Notes: a model not told the origin generated them from the letters alone. A DNA stretch of 64,000 bases from an uncultured Eubacteriales bacterium (GCA_949292785.1 CASFBK010000015.1:27923-91922), one strand, 5' to 3'. Counted from the first letter of the stretch, positions 8,577 through 19,703 are shown. Program-made: numbers and translations.

Positions 8577-9932
8577 TTATAATCCAAATGGCAGTTTAAA
8601 TCCACCCCGGCGCTTTCCTTTGCCGCCCATCAGTCCCGGCATCTGCTTCATCATCTTTCTGGTCTGCTCGAACTGCTTTACCAAACGGTTGACTTCACTG
8701 ATGTCTACACCTGCACCGTTTGCAATCCTGCGCTTTCTGCTCGGATTTAAAATGGAAGGATTGGCTCTTTCCTTCGGTGTCATGGAATAAATAATTCCTT
8801 CGATTCTCGCCATTTTCTTCTCGTCCATGGCATTTTCAATTTCTGCTATCTGGGAACCGCCAATTCCCGGCATCATACTAAGTACGCTGGATAAGCCGCC
8901 CATCTTCTTCATCTGGTTCATGGACTCTAAGTAATCATCGAATCCAAACTCGGCTTTTTTCATCTTGCGTTCTAGCTCTTTTGCCTTTTCTTCATCTATA
9001 TTTTCCTGGGCTTTCTCAATCATGGTAAGAACATCGCCCATACCAAGAATTCTGCTTGCCATACGGTCCGGATAGAACTGCTCCAAATCTGACAGCTTCT
9101 CGCCCATACCAACATACAAAATCGGCTTTCCGGTAACGGAACGGATGGAAAGTGCTGCACCGCCTCTGGTATCGCCATCTAGCTTGGTAAGTACCACTCC
9201 GTCAATTCCTATTTTTTCATTAAAGTTTGACGCTACATTTACTGCATCCTGACCGGTCATGGCATCTACTACCAAAATCGTCTGGGTAACATCTACGTTA
9301 GCCTTTATCTCCTGAAGCTCCTGCATCATCTCTTCGTCGATATGAAGACGACCAGCGGTATCTAGGATTACCACATTGTGCCCTTTTGCTTTGGCATGTT
9401 CAATGGCTGCCTTAGCAATATCTACCGGCTTATGATTGTCACCCATGGAGAATACTTCTACTTCCTGCTTCTCTCCATTAATCTGTAACTGCTGAATGGC
9501 TGCAGGACGATAAATATCACAGGCAACAAGCAGGGGCTTTCTTCCTTTCTGCTTCAGCTTTCCGGCAATCTTTGCTGTGGTAGTGGTCTTACCGGCACCC
9601 TGAAGTCCTGCCATCATGATAACCGTAATCTCATTCCCCGGCTTTAATGCAATCTCTGTAGTCTCAGACCCCATGAGGCTTACCAGTTCTTCATTTACAA
9701 TTTTTATTACCATCTGTCCCGGATTCAGACCGTTCATGACATCCTGTCCTACGGCTCTCTCCTGCACAGCCTTGATAAACTGCTTTACTACCTTAAAATT
9801 GACATCTGCTTCTAATAATGCAAGCTTTACTTCCTTTAGCGCCGCCTTAACATCATTCTCTGTCAGCATTCCCTTACTCCGCAGGGACTTAAATACATTC
9901 TGTAATTTTTCAGATAAGCTGTCAAATGCCAT
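8577..9932 (-). CDS. ffh: Signal recognition particle protein Ffh
   Basis: GTPase subunit of SRP that binds signal peptides of membrane proteins together with the SRP RNA, and docks on FtsY (15181-16119). 451 residues: N domain, G domain with [15 protein letters not shown] (G1), DTAGRLH (G3) and TKLDGD (G4), then the Met-rich M domain carrying the RNA-binding RIANGAGVD motif. C-terminal [14 protein letters not shown]. It follows ylxM by 2 nt. The 4.5S/scRNA gene is not in the window. Confidence 0.98.
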   Translation of the reverse strand: MAFDSLSEKLQNVFKSLRSKGMLTENDVKAALKEVKLALLEADVNFKVVKQFIKAVQERAVGQDVMNGLNPGQMVIKIVNEELVSLMGSETTEIALKPGNEITVIMMAGLQGAGKTTTTAKIAGKLKQKGRKPLLVACDIYRPAAIQQLQINGEKQEVEVFSMGDNHKPVDIAKAAIEHAKAKGHNVVILDTAGRLHIDEEMMQELQEIKANVDVTQTILVVDAMTGQDAVNVASNFNEKIGIDGVVLTKLDGDTRGGAALSIRSVTGKPILYVGMGEKLSDLEQFYPDRMASRILGMGDVLTMIEKAQENIDEEKAKELERKMKKAEFGFDDYLESMNQMKKMGGLSSVLSMMPGIGGSQIAEIENAMDEKKMARIEGIIYSMTPKERANPSILNPSRKRRIANGAGVDISEVNRLVKQFEQTRKMMKQMPGLMGGKGKRRGGFKLPFGL

Positions 9933-9934
9933 AC

Positions 9935-10279
9935 TTATAACTCCTCTAATATCTCGTTGGATATGCTCTCTATCTGCGTCATAATCTCTGCTTCATTCTG
10001 ATTCTGGTAATTGCGGACCAAGGTACGAATCTGCATAATCTTTTCCTTGGTATTTAAAAAACGTTCCAACAAATGAAGCTTCTCTTCATAACCCTCTAAA
10101 ATCCGGTCACAACGCTTCACCAAGTCATGTACGCCCTGGCGGCTGATACCTGCTTCCTCTGCAATCTCGCTTAACGATAAGTCGTTCAGTACAAAATCTT
10201 CGTATATATTTTGCTGGTGTTCTGTCAGCAATTCTCCGTAAAAATCATAGAGAAATGTCTGCATTACCTTTTTTTCCAT
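9935..10279 (-). CDS. ylxM: YlxM/p13-like helix-turn-helix protein
   Basis: 114-residue protein from ATG 10279 (AAAGGTG six nt upstream). It has the family YDFYGELLTEHQQNIY segment and a sigma-4-like helix-turn-helix (SLSEIAEEAGISRQGVHDLVKRC), then a coiled helix. Homologues are almost always next to ffh and are thought to modulate SRP; the molecular role is uncertain. The frame is open further upstream, but that part overlaps the promoter. First gene of the SRP-ribosome operon. Confidence 0.93.
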   Translation of the reverse strand: MEKKVMQTFLYDFYGELLTEHQQNIYEDFVLNDLSLSEIAEEAGISRQGVHDLVKRCDRILEGYEEKLHLLERFLNTKEKIMQIRTLVRNYQNQNEAEIMTQIESISNEILEEL

Positions 10280-10295
10280 TACAATCACCTTTGCT

Positions 10296-10324
10296 ATCAT
10301 ACACGAAAAAAATAAGGGTGTCAA
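10296..10324 (-). promoter_or_regulatory. Consensus sigma-A promoter for ylxM-ffh operon
   Basis: Minus strand -35 TTGACA (10324-10319), 17-nt spacer, -10 TATGAT (10301-10296). The -35 lies in one arm of the terminator hairpin of the upstream chemoreceptor gene. The predicted start (~10289) leaves only about 10 nt before the ylxM ATG, so the SD would be at the very 5' end of the transcript. Confidence 0.6.
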
Positions 10325-10344
10325 GTATTTTTTCTTGACACCCT
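10302..10344 (-). terminator. Intrinsic terminator of the chemoreceptor gene
   Basis: 11-bp inverted repeat AGGGTGTCAAG / CTTGACACCCT (10315-10325 and 10334-10344) directly after the 10351 stop. The minus strand continues TTATTTTTTTCG, a good U tract. It overlaps the ylxM promoter. Confidence 0.88.
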
Positions 10345-10350
10345 CACTTT

Positions 10351-12081
10351 TTATAGATTTTTAAACCGACTAACTTCATCCTTCAAGGTATTTGAAATCT
10401 GATTGTTCGTATCCATGTTACTATTGATGTGCTGCATGCTGTCTACCAGTTCTGCCGCTCCTGTAGCCACGGACTCTACTGCTTTTGCACTGTCGTCAAT
10501 CGTAAGTGAAATGGAATTAATCGATTCCACCATCTGTTTCATAATATCACGCAATTCTTCTGTCTCATTGGAAAAATGATGTAATACAGTACCGAACTTT
10601 GACGCATCTTCATCATACCGCACTCCGGTGTCTACCATACTATCGTAATCGGAAATCACTTTTTCATTGACATAGCGAAGCATTTCATCTGCATTCTCTG
10701 CCAGTTCTTCGACTGCTCCGGTTACCATCTTACTGATTTCCTGAATACTGTTTGCTGTTTCTCTACTGTTATCTGCCAGCAAGCGAATCTCTTCTGCAAC
10801 TACAGCAAAGCCCTTTCCTGCTTCTCCGGCTCTTGCCGCTTCAATGGACGCATTCAGCGCCAACAGATTTGTCTGGCTGGAAATATCCAAAATGTTATTT
10901 GTCAATTCGTTAATCATGGTAACTTTTTTACTATGTTCCATGGATGCTCTAAGAACCTTTGTCATCTGCTGTAACATATCACTGGTATTTTCCTTGCTGA
11001 TATTTGCATTCCGTTTCAGCTCATTGGCGCGCTGCTGTACTTCCAACGCATACTTTGCAAAGCTCTCTGCTTCTTCCTGCATCTGCACTACGGCTTCATT
11101 CACTCCTGCAATCTGTTCGTTAATTCCAGAAGAAGTAGCCGCTACTTCTTCCATGCTTGCAGAAAGCTCTTCTGTCGCTGCTGAAGTATCGTTTACATTT
11201 CCGGTAACGCTGCTTACCTGTCCGTTTACCGCGTCTACAGAGCTTTGCAGCTCTACGGAATATCCCTTGACCTCCTTCATGATTTTTTGAAGACTGTCAA
11301 TAAAGGTGTTGATTCCATATACCATCTGCCCGATTTCGTCCTTTGACTTTGTCTTAACACGAAGCGTAAGGTCGCCTTCTCCATTCTGAATGCTATGTAC
11401 AATGTTATTCAGTTGTTTCGTTGCAGATTGTACCGGATTTGATACACTGCTAATAATATAAAACACACAGATAATTGCAAATGCAATATACAATACGATA
11501 CAAATTATAATCGTTACATATGCCTGCCGTATCGATGCATTCTGTTCTTCGATTGCCTGATCCATGAACTTTTCAATCATATTGTTCATATCTGTCAGAG
11601 CGGTGTCTAACTGTTCCTTCAAATCAGCCAAAGTCGTATTCATAATGTTATAAGCTTCCTGCTTTCCTTCCTCATCCAGCATGGACTTTTTTAGCACCTC
11701 TGCATACAGCAGATTAAACTCATCCATGTTTTTCAGAAGATTATCGTAAAGCTTCTTTCCTTCTGAAGTTTTAGACATTGTTTTTTGCATTTTTTCCAGA
11801 CCTTCTTCTACTTCCGTAGACATTGCGGATACTGATACAATATTCTGTGTTACAACGGCCTGATTCGTGGTCATAATCATGTCATACAATGCCAGTTCCT
11901 TCTTCAGATAAACATTCTGAATCTCATTTACCAGCTTGAGGTCTTCTACCTGAATCTCCGTTACCTCTTCACTGTTTTCCTTCATCATGCCAACCTGTTT
12001 ATAATTCATTATAATACCTACAACAAAAACAAAAGTCAGTATCAGAAGCACTAAAATGATTTTTGTGCTGATTTTCTTCAT
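10351..12081 (-). CDS. Methyl-accepting chemotaxis protein (tandem copy 1)
   Basis: Chemoreceptor of 576 residues from ATG 12081. The first membrane helix (~8-28) is followed by a ~165-residue four-helix-bundle type extracellular region, a second membrane helix (~190-215), a HAMP segment, and the cytoplasmic signalling hairpin with the invariant tip region [20 protein letters not shown]. It passes ligand information to CheA/CheW, which are not in the window (CheV is at 28427-29368). It starts 27 nt after a paralogue of the same layout (12109-13836). Ligand unknown. No C-terminal pentapeptide tether. Confidence 0.94.
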   Translation of the reverse strand: MKKISTKIILVLLILTFVFVVGIIMNYKQVGMMKENSEEVTEIQVEDLKLVNEIQNVYLKKELALYDMIMTTNQAVVTQNIVSVSAMSTEVEEGLEKMQKTMSKTSEGKKLYDNLLKNMDEFNLLYAEVLKKSMLDEEGKQEAYNIMNTTLADLKEQLDTALTDMNNMIEKFMDQAIEEQNASIRQAYVTIIICIVLYIAFAIICVFYIISSVSNPVQSATKQLNNIVHSIQNGEGDLTLRVKTKSKDEIGQMVYGINTFIDSLQKIMKEVKGYSVELQSSVDAVNGQVSSVTGNVNDTSAATEELSASMEEVAATSSGINEQIAGVNEAVVQMQEEAESFAKYALEVQQRANELKRNANISKENTSDMLQQMTKVLRASMEHSKKVTMINELTNNILDISSQTNLLALNASIEAARAGEAGKGFAVVAEEIRLLADNSRETANSIQEISKMVTGAVEELAENADEMLRYVNEKVISDYDSMVDTGVRYDEDASKFGTVLHHFSNETEELRDIMKQMVESINSISLTIDDSAKAVESVATGAAELVDSMQHINSNMDTNNQISNTLKDEVSRFKNL

Positions 12082-12108
12082 AAGACATTTCTCCTTCTTC
12101 CTATGCAC

Positions 12109-13836
12109 TTATAAATTCTGGAACTTACCGACTTCTTCCTGTAATGTTGTGGAAATTTCTGCATTCTCACTCATGCTGTTATTAATGGAATTCATATTTT
12201 CTGCCAGTCCGGAGGCACCTTTTGCAACCGCTCCGATTGCTTTTGCACTTTCCTCTATGGTAGTACTGATGGTTCCCACTGAAACTACAATTTCTTTCAT
12301 AATGTGACGAAGCTCTTCCGTCTCATCTGCAAAATTTTGCAACACCATACCAAATCTGGTTGCGTCCTGGTCGTAACGCTCTCCGGTTTCTACCATGCTG
12401 TCATAATCACCCAGTACAGTCTCATTAACATAACGCATCATTTCTTCTGCGTTATCTGCAAGACCTTCTACCGCATCTGTTACCATTTTGCTGATTTCCT
12501 GAATGCTATTTGCAGTTTCTCTGCTGTTATCTGCCAGTATACGGATTTCATCCGCAACTACGGCAAAGCCTTTTCCTGCCTCACCAGCCCTTGCGGCTTC
12601 GATTGAGGCATTCAACGCCAGTAAGTTAGTCTGACTTGATATTTCCAGAATGTCATTGGTCAAATCATTAATTCTGGTTACCTTCTTACTGTTCTCCATA
12701 GAAGCCTGTAAAAGCTCTGTCATTTCGATTACCATATCTCTGGTATTGCTCTTACTGATTCCGGCTTCCTGCTTTAACTGATTGGCTCTCTTCTTTACTT
12801 CTTCTGCATAGGCAACACACTCTGTTGCTTCCTGCTGCATCTGACGCACTTCCTGATCCACAGTCTCTACCTGTTCATTAATTCCACTTGAAGCGGTAGA
12901 CACTTCCTGCATACTTGCAAACAGTTCTTCGGTTGCTGCAGAGGTATCACTGGCATTCTCCGAAACCTTAGTCACCTGCCCATTTACAATATCTACGGAT
13001 TCCTGTAACTTGAGGGAGTAGCCTTTTACATCCTTCATAATATTCTGAAGACTGTCAATAAAGGTGTTGATTCCCTTTGCCATCTGACCGGTTTCATCTT
13101 TCGTACGGGCGTCTACTCTGAGTGTCAAATCTCCTTCCCCGTTCTGAATCCCTTTGATAATATGATTCAACTGTCTGGTGGCACGTTTCATCGGTGCTGA
13201 AACGCTTCGGATAATATATACGGCACATGCTGCAGCTGCTGCAAGATAAATTACAATGCATACTATTATAATCTGATATGCCTGCTGAATCCCACTGTTT
13301 TGCTGTTCTACCGCATTTTCCATTGTTTTTTGAATCTGCTCATCTAATGCATCTAAATCTGCCTTTACCTGCTTGTCCAGGTCTACCAGCTGGGAGGTTG
13401 CTGTACGAAAAGCCGCCTGTTTTCCGGAATTATCCATACTTTTTTCCTTAATTCGCTCATAGACCTCGTTGTAGGTAGCAATATCCTGTGCCAGCAGCTC
13501 TACCCCTTCTTTTCCTTCTTGACTGGAGGCAAAGATTGTCTGCATTTTTTCAAGTCCGTCTGCAACATTGCTATCAAGCGCTTCAATCTCCGTTACAAGC
13601 TGCTGCATGTTTGCTTCATCACTGGTCATCATAAGTTCATATAGCAGCGTTTCCTTTTCCTGATAGGAAGCCCGAAGATCGTTCACCTGATATACATTAG
13701 ACACCTGATTTTCCGTTACTTCTTCACTGTTTTTCTTAATCATCCCCATCTGCTGTACATTCAACAGAATGCTGACGCCAAATACAGCCGTCAACGCAAC
13801 AAGTACGGTGATGATTTTTGCACTGATTTTCTTCAT
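12109..13836 (-). CDS. Methyl-accepting chemotaxis protein (tandem copy 2)
   Basis: 575-residue paralogue of the next gene, starting [20 protein letters not shown]. Same architecture: two membrane helices around a helical sensor region, HAMP, and a signalling domain with [20 protein letters not shown]. The extracellular sensor part has diverged strongly (many Glu/Gln/Ala changes), while the HAMP and signalling parts stay nearly identical. This points to a tandem duplication followed by ligand-domain divergence. The start is the ATG at 13836 (GGAGAAGG upstream), not the in-frame ATG at 13884. Probably shares a transcript with the downstream copy. Confidence 0.94.
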   Translation of the reverse strand: MKKISAKIITVLVALTAVFGVSILLNVQQMGMIKKNSEEVTENQVSNVYQVNDLRASYQEKETLLYELMMTSDEANMQQLVTEIEALDSNVADGLEKMQTIFASSQEGKEGVELLAQDIATYNEVYERIKEKSMDNSGKQAAFRTATSQLVDLDKQVKADLDALDEQIQKTMENAVEQQNSGIQQAYQIIIVCIVIYLAAAAACAVYIIRSVSAPMKRATRQLNHIIKGIQNGEGDLTLRVDARTKDETGQMAKGINTFIDSLQNIMKDVKGYSLKLQESVDIVNGQVTKVSENASDTSAATEELFASMQEVSTASSGINEQVETVDQEVRQMQQEATECVAYAEEVKKRANQLKQEAGISKSNTRDMVIEMTELLQASMENSKKVTRINDLTNDILEISSQTNLLALNASIEAARAGEAGKGFAVVADEIRILADNSRETANSIQEISKMVTDAVEGLADNAEEMMRYVNETVLGDYDSMVETGERYDQDATRFGMVLQNFADETEELRHIMKEIVVSVGTISTTIEESAKAIGAVAKGASGLAENMNSINNSMSENAEISTTLQEEVGKFQNL

Positions 13837-13911
13837 AATCTGCCTTCTCCTTTGAAATGATTGTAATTCTCCCTTTACATCCATTTTCCATTGACAGATT
13901 TTATTCCTGTT

Positions 13912-15129
13912 TTATAAGTTCGTTCTTACCAGTTTTGGTTTGTAACCATCTCGTTCTAACGCATCCATGATCTGCTTCTTATGTTCTGTTCCAAATGCTT
14001 CTAATGTAATACGCAATTCAACAGCTGCATTCCTGTTGGTAGATACAAACTGATTATGCTCTAATTTTATAACATTTCCCTGCACTTTTGCAATAGTTTC
14101 CGCAACTTTACTTAATTCTCCCGGCTTATCCGGCAATAATACGGATACCGTAAAAATACGGTCCCGGAAAATAAGTCCCTGCTGCACCACCGAAGACATG
14201 GTGATAACATCCATGTTTCCGCCGCTTAAAATAGATACAACACGCTTGTCCTTTACTCCAAGATGACGAAGTGCCGCCACCGTCAGCAAACCGGAATTCT
14301 CTACTACCATTTTATGGTTTTCCACCATATCAAGAAATGCTACAATCAGTTCATCATCGGCTACTGTTATGATTTCGTCTATATTTTCACGAATATACGG
14401 AAAAATTGTTTCTCCAGGTGTCTTGACCGCAGTACCGTCTGCTATGGTATTTACCTGGGGCAGAGTTACTACCTTTCCTGCCTCAAAGGATGCCTGCATA
14501 CAGTTGGCTCCTGCCGGTTCTACGCCAATCACTTTTATTTTTGGATTTAACAGTTTTGCAAGGGTGGATACTCCCGTTGCAAGTCCACCACCTCCAATCG
14601 GTACCAGAATGTACTCTACTAATGGAAGCTCTTTGAAGATTTCCATGGCAATGGTTCCCTGACCTGTCGCCACTGCAAGATCGTCAAAAGGATGGATAAA
14701 GGTATATCCCTGTTCCTCTGCCAGCTCGTATGCTTTCTGACATGCTTCATCATACACATCGCCATACAAAACCACCTCTGCACCATATCCTTTGGTGCGG
14801 TTTACTTTAATCAAAGGTGTGGTCGTAGGCATTACGATTGTGGCTTTTACTCCAAAGCACTTTGCCGCATAGGCAACGCCCTGTGCATGATTTCCGGCAG
14901 AAGCGGTAATCAAACCTCTTTCTCTTTCTTCCGGACTTAAGGTACTGATTTTATAATAAGCACCTCTTACCTTATATGCACCTGTAAACTGCATATTTTC
15001 CGGTTTCAGATATACCTTGTTTCCTGTCTGTTCGCTTAAGAAATCACTGTATACCAGTTTTGTTTCTAAGGTAACCTCTTTTACAATTTTACTTGCTTCT
15101 TCAAATTTTTCCAAAGTCAACATATTCAT
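13912..15129 (-). CDS. ilvA: Threonine ammonia-lyase with C-terminal ACT domain
   Basis: PLP enzyme that deaminates threonine to 2-oxobutyrate, feeding isoleucine synthesis or threonine fermentation. 405 residues from ATG 15129 (GAGG nine nt upstream). The PLP lysine lies in FTGAYKVRGAYYKI, the substrate loop is SAGNHAQG, and the phosphate-binding glycine loop is GGGGLATGV. The C-terminal ~75 residues (VLLPDKPGELSKVAETIAKV) form one ACT domain, so it is the short TdcB/ACT form; allosteric regulation is likely but the effector cannot be told. It sits between ftsY and the chemoreceptors, an unusual location. Confidence 0.93.
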   Translation of the reverse strand: MNMLTLEKFEEASKIVKEVTLETKLVYSDFLSEQTGNKVYLKPENMQFTGAYKVRGAYYKISTLSPEERERGLITASAGNHAQGVAYAAKCFGVKATIVMPTTTPLIKVNRTKGYGAEVVLYGDVYDEACQKAYELAEEQGYTFIHPFDDLAVATGQGTIAMEIFKELPLVEYILVPIGGGGLATGVSTLAKLLNPKIKVIGVEPAGANCMQASFEAGKVVTLPQVNTIADGTAVKTPGETIFPYIRENIDEIITVADDELIVAFLDMVENHKMVVENSGLLTVAALRHLGVKDKRVVSILSGGNMDVITMSSVVQQGLIFRDRIFTVSVLLPDKPGELSKVAETIAKVQGNVIKLEHNQFVSTNRNAAVELRITLEAFGTEHKKQIMDALERDGYKPKLVRTNL

Positions 15130-15180
15130 TTTACAATCCCTCGATTTCTTTGTCTGCATTATTCCTTGTTCTTATTTGTC

Positions 15181-16119
15181 TTATTTTGTGTCATTTGTAG
15201 TAAACAGTGCATTTACAAACTGTTCTGAGTCAAATTTCTGTAAATCGTCGATGGTTTCCCCTACTCCAATGTATTTTACCGGAATCCCAAGCTCTGACTG
15301 AATCGCTACCGCAATCCCTCCCTTGGCAGTTCCATCCATTTTTGTAAGAATGATTCCTGTAATATCCGCCACCTCTGAAAATTGTCTTGCCTGTGCAAGG
15401 GCGTTTTGTCCGGTAGTTCCATCCAGAACAACCAGAGTCTCCCGATAGGCCTCCGGATATTCCTTTTCTAAGATACGATGAATCTTTTTTAACTCTTCCA
15501 TCAGGTTTTTCTTATTGTGCAGTCTTCCTGCCGTATCACATAACAGTACGTCCGCATTTCGCGCCTTTGCTGCTGCTACCGCATCATACACCACGGCTCC
15601 CGGGTCTGCCCCCTCCTGACCGCCAATCATATCCACACCGGCACGATTTGCCCATTCAGAAAGCTGTTCTCCTGCTGCTGCACGGAAAGTATCTGCCGCT
15701 GCAAGCACTACCTTTTTCCCCTGGTCTTTTAACTTGCCTGCCAGTTTTCCAATGGATGTCGTCTTTCCTACTCCATTTACTCCGATTACCAGCACTACAG
15801 ACTTCTCTTCTTCAAAACGATACGCCGTCTCTCCTACATTCATCTGTTCTTTGATGCTGCGTATGAGAAGCTCTTTACATTCTGCCGGCTCCTTAATGTG
15901 TTCTTCCTTTACCTTTGCTTTGAGATTCTCAATAATCTTCATGGTGGCATCGACACCAATGTCTCCCATAATTAAAATCTCTTCGATTTCTTCATAAAAA
16001 TCATCATCAATACTGGAAAATCCGCTGAAAATCGCATCAATTCCAGATACTATATTGTCTCTGGTCTTAGATAATCCCTTAACCAGCCGGCTAAAAAAGC
16101 CCTGTTTTTCTTCGCTCAT
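15181..16119 (-). CDS. ftsY: Signal recognition particle receptor FtsY
   Basis: GTPase receptor for the Ffh-ribosome complex at the membrane. 312 residues with a short N-terminal A region (as in Firmicutes), an NG domain with GVNGVGKTTSIGKLAG (G1), DTAGRLHNKKNLM (G3) and TKMDGTAKGG (G4), and the C-terminal helix. It lies 12 nt after smc in the conserved rnc-smc-ftsY cluster. Confidence 0.98.
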   Translation of the reverse strand: MSEEKQGFFSRLVKGLSKTRDNIVSGIDAIFSGFSSIDDDFYEEIEEILIMGDIGVDATMKIIENLKAKVKEEHIKEPAECKELLIRSIKEQMNVGETAYRFEEEKSVVLVIGVNGVGKTTSIGKLAGKLKDQGKKVVLAAADTFRAAAGEQLSEWANRAGVDMIGGQEGADPGAVVYDAVAAAKARNADVLLCDTAGRLHNKKNLMEELKKIHRILEKEYPEAYRETLVVLDGTTGQNALAQARQFSEVADITGIILTKMDGTAKGGIAVAIQSELGIPVKYIGVGETIDDLQKFDSEQFVNALFTTNDTK

Positions 16120-16131
16120 ATTCCTACCTCT

Positions 16132-19100
16132 CTACTTGTCCAGTTCTTCTTCTATCAGATTTACAGAAACCAACGTGGAAACACCCTTTTCCTGCATGGT
16201 AATACCATACAAACGGTCTGCCGCTGCCATGGTTCCCCTTCTATGGGTAATGACAATGAACTGGGTATTCTTGGTCAGCTTATGTAAATAGTTAGCAAAT
16301 CTACCTACGTTAGAGTCATCCAATGCCGCCTCAATTTCGTCTAACAGACAAAACGGTGATGGCTTTAAGTTCTGAATGGCAAACAACAGAGAAATCGCTG
16401 TTAAGGACTTCTCTCCACCGGAAAGCTGCATCATATTCTGCAATTTCTTTCCGGGCGGCTGTGCAATGATACGGATACCACATTCCAGAATATCCTCGCC
16501 CTCTACCAGCTCCAGTGTCCCTTTTCCACCGCCAAAGAGTTCTTTAAATACTTTATCGAACTCCGTCTGAATCTCCTGAAACTTCTCCATAAACTGCCTG
16601 CGCATTCCGGTATCCAGTTCCTCAATAATGTCCATAAGGGTCTGCTCTGCGGTAACTAAGTCATCATGCTGGGTCTTCATAAAGGTATATCGTTCGGACA
16701 AATTCTTGTAATCCTCAATGGCATTGACATTGACATCGCCTAACTTTCGGATATCATCTTTAATCTGTGCAATCTGCTTCTTCATCTCTGCCGGATTGTC
16801 GTATTCTTCATTCCGAAGTTCCAGTGCATTGTGACGGGTCAGTTCGTACTCTTCCCACATGTAGTTGGTCTGACTCTCTATAGACTCGTTCAGCTTCTCT
16901 TTCTGACTGTTCAAACGGAAGGATTCCTTGTCCAAATCATTGATACGCTTCGACAATTCCTCCTGTTTTTGGAAGAATCCCTTATATTTTACGGACATCT
17001 CTTCCCGTTCTTTCTGGCTGTCAGAAAGCTTCTGCTCCAGTTCTCCATGCGCAGAATCGGAGGCTTCCATGGTCTTTTTTATCTCTTCAATGTCATGATA
17101 TTTCTTATCTACATCTGCCTGAGAATCCAGTTTTTCCTGTTCTGCCTGATGCAATTCCTCTTCTAACTTTCGAATCTCTCCCTGCACACGTGAAATGTTT
17201 TCCCGGATAAACTCTGCCTTCTGCACCAGGTTCGCTTCTTCTAACTGCACTCTGGATACATCCTTTTGGCTCTCCTCCGAAAGCTGGTTCTGTTCTTCTA
17301 AAATCTTCTGGAAGTTGCCGCTTTCTTCTTCAATTTCCTTTTCCCGCCTGTCAGCCTCCGCAATCTCTTCCTGAATCTGCTGACGATTCTGAGTGATTTC
17401 CGATAATTGTTCTTCAATCTCCCGGCTTTCCTGAATCAGTCCGCTATATTGACTGTCGTTTTCTTCTTTCTGCTCCCTGGCACGTTCCATATTCAGTTTT
17501 GCCGTATTGGAATTTAACATTGCCTGCTTTAAATCTTCCCGCAGCTGTTCTAAATCTTCTTTTAAAAGTTCTCTTGCGGTAGCAATTTCTTCCATACGGT
17601 TTTTATGCTTCCCGATATTTTCTTTTAACTGGGCTACTGTCTTTTCGAGTTCCTCGATTTCTCTTTTTCTTCCTAAGAGATTACTGGTGTTCTTAAAGGC
17701 TCCACCTGTCATGGAACCACCGGGACTTAGGGACTCGCCCTCCAATGTTACGATTCGAAGGGAATACTGATATTTCCTTGCCAAAGCAACTGCATGGTCT
17801 ATGGTATCTACCACATAGGTTCTTCCCAGCAGGTGGCTCTTTAATCCATCATATCTGCTGTCAGCCTGTACCAGCTCACTTCCGATTCCAATCACGCCCT
17901 GCTCTTTTAAAGCATTCTCATTAATCTGAGGCTGTTTTTTCCCCACACTGGTCAAGGGCAGGAAGGTTGCTCTTCCGTATCGATTCTGCTTCAAATATTG
18001 AATCATCCGCTTTGCCGTCTCTTCATCACTGGTGACAATGTTTTGAATACTTCCGCCAAGAGCGGTCTCTATTGCGGTTTCGTATTTCTTTTCTACCTTG
18101 ATGAGGTCTGCAACCACACCCAGAAGTCCGTTTTCCTTCTCTTTCTGCTCCATGACGCGGCGAATAGAATTGCCATAACCGTCATAACGCTCGGCGATAT
18201 TCACTAAAGACTCCAGTCTGGACTGTTCTCTGTGATAGCGGGTAGTATCCTGCTCCAGCGCATTCTTTACTTCTTCCTGCTTGGTCTGCCATTCCCGCCG
18301 GTTGCTTTCCAGCTTCTGTTCTTCCTCTATCAGTCTGGTGTATTCCGCCTTTGCTTCTTCATAGCGCTTCTGACATTCTTCTACTACTGCCTGCAGCTCT
18401 TCTTCTTCGCTTTTTTGTTCTAACAATCGCTTGCTCAACTGCGCCTTACGAATGTTGACCTGCTCTTGCATGGTGTCATAACGCTGCTGTCTTGCTTTGG
18501 TGGAAGCCTTGTGATTCAAAAGCTCGATAATCTCGTTCTTTCCTTCCTCCATCCCTTTGGTACAGCGTTCAATCTCGTCTTGTATCTTTTGGAAGTGCTC
18601 CATGACTCTGGCTTTTTCTTCTGCCATTGCCTGCATCTGAACATCCAGCTCTGTCTTGTCCTTCTCGTAGGCAGCTTTCTGCTCCTGGCGCTGTGCTTTA
18701 TCCTGATTAATAGCTTCCTGTCTGGTGCGGAAATGTTCTTCGCTCTGCTCTGCTGTGTGAATCTGCTCCTTTAAGACATTAATCTGCCCCTCCAGCTTTC
18801 CTTTCAGCACAGTGGTATTCCCTATTTCTTCCCGCAAAGCAGCAATGTGCTCATCTGCCGCTTCCATCTCCTGTTCCATCTGCTCATATTCTGCTTTGAT
18901 ATTGGTATAGGAACGATTGGATTCTTCCAAATCCTTTCCCACAATTCCTATATTTTCTTCTACCGTTTTTAACTGAGCTTCCATCCGTTCCATTTCCATC
19001 AGGAACATATTTACATCGTAGGTCTTTAATTCTTCTTTTTTCTTTAAATAAATCTTCGCCTTTTCTGACTGGCGCTCCAAGGGGCCAATCTGCTTTTCTA

Positions 19101-19692
19101 ATTCAGCTAAAATATCATTGACACGTACCAGATTCTGACGCTCGTCCTCTAACTTCTTCTGCGCCGTTGCTTTTCTTCGCTTATATTTTACAATTCCGGC
19201 TGCTTCGTCAAAAAGTTCACGTCGTTCCTCCGGCTTGCCGCTCAGGATACGTTCAATCTGACCCTGACCGATAATAGAGTACCCCTCCTTACCGATACCT
19301 GTGTCATAGAAAAGCTCATTGACATCCTTCAGGCGGCACGCTGTTCCGTTAATGAGATATTCACTTTCTCCGGAACGATATACTCTTCTTGCTACGGTAA
19401 CTTCATTGTAATCAATATTCAGGGAACGGTCTGCATTATCCAGCGTAATTGCCACATACGCATAGCTTAATGGCTTACGGTTCTCCGTACCGGAGAAAAT
19501 AACATCCTGCATGCTGGCACCACGCAGCTGTTTTGCCCTCTGTTCTCCCAATACCCACCGGACCGCATCTGCTACATTACTCTTTCCACTTCCGTTTGGC
19601 CCCACAATGCCGGTAATTCCATTGTGGAATTCAAACACAATTTTATTGGCAAAGGACTTAAATCCATGCACCTCTATACTTTTTAAATACAT
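16132..19692 (-). CDS. smc: Chromosome partition protein SMC
   Basis: ATPase core of the bacterial condensin. 1186 residues: Walker A GPNGSGKSNVADAV (~32), long coiled coil (~165-500), hinge (~520-650, GVVADLIKV to GGSMTGGAFK), return coiled coil (~670-1000), then the ABC signature LSGGEKSLTAISLLFAI and Walker B FCLLDEIEAALDDSN. Works with ScpA/ScpB (not in window). Typical length. 11 nt after rnc. Confidence 0.98.
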   Translation of the reverse strand: MYLKSIEVHGFKSFANKIVFEFHNGITGIVGPNGSGKSNVADAVRWVLGEQRAKQLRGASMQDVIFSGTENRKPLSYAYVAITLDNADRSLNIDYNEVTVARRVYRSGESEYLINGTACRLKDVNELFYDTGIGKEGYSIIGQGQIERILSGKPEERRELFDEAAGIVKYKRRKATAQKKLEDERQNLVRVNDILAELEKQIGPLERQSEKAKIYLKKKEELKTYDVNMFLMEMERMEAQLKTVEENIGIVGKDLEESNRSYTNIKAEYEQMEQEMEAADEHIAALREEIGNTTVLKGKLEGQINVLKEQIHTAEQSEEHFRTRQEAINQDKAQRQEQKAAYEKDKTELDVQMQAMAEEKARVMEHFQKIQDEIERCTKGMEEGKNEIIELLNHKASTKARQQRYDTMQEQVNIRKAQLSKRLLEQKSEEEELQAVVEECQKRYEEAKAEYTRLIEEEQKLESNRREWQTKQEEVKNALEQDTTRYHREQSRLESLVNIAERYDGYGNSIRRVMEQKEKENGLLGVVADLIKVEKKYETAIETALGGSIQNIVTSDEETAKRMIQYLKQNRYGRATFLPLTSVGKKQPQINENALKEQGVIGIGSELVQADSRYDGLKSHLLGRTYVVDTIDHAVALARKYQYSLRIVTLEGESLSPGGSMTGGAFKNTSNLLGRKREIEELEKTVAQLKENIGKHKNRMEEIATARELLKEDLEQLREDLKQAMLNSNTAKLNMERAREQKEENDSQYSGLIQESREIEEQLSEITQNRQQIQEEIAEADRREKEIEEESGNFQKILEEQNQLSEESQKDVSRVQLEEANLVQKAEFIRENISRVQGEIRKLEEELHQAEQEKLDSQADVDKKYHDIEEIKKTMEASDSAHGELEQKLSDSQKEREEMSVKYKGFFQKQEELSKRINDLDKESFRLNSQKEKLNESIESQTNYMWEEYELTRHNALELRNEEYDNPAEMKKQIAQIKDDIRKLGDVNVNAIEDYKNLSERYTFMKTQHDDLVTAEQTLMDIIEELDTGMRRQFMEKFQEIQTEFDKVFKELFGGGKGTLELVEGEDILECGIRIIAQPPGKKLQNMMQLSGGEKSLTAISLLFAIQNLKPSPFCLLDEIEAALDDSNVGRFANYLHKLTKNTQFIVITHRRGTMAAADRLYGITMQEKGVSTLVSVNLIEEELDK

Positions 19693-19703
19693 AACTCCTC
19701 CTG

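Noticed and set aside
8516-8605. 30-residue N-terminal extension of rpsP
   Set aside because: It overlaps the ffh end, has no SD and no family similarity; ATG 8515 has AAGGAGG and the normal S16 N-terminus.
18466-18774. Plus-strand open frame inside smc
   Set aside because: Antisense shadow of coiled-coil codons, Leu/Phe-rich without domain or SD; several similar frames lie opposite smc, essC and the surface gene.
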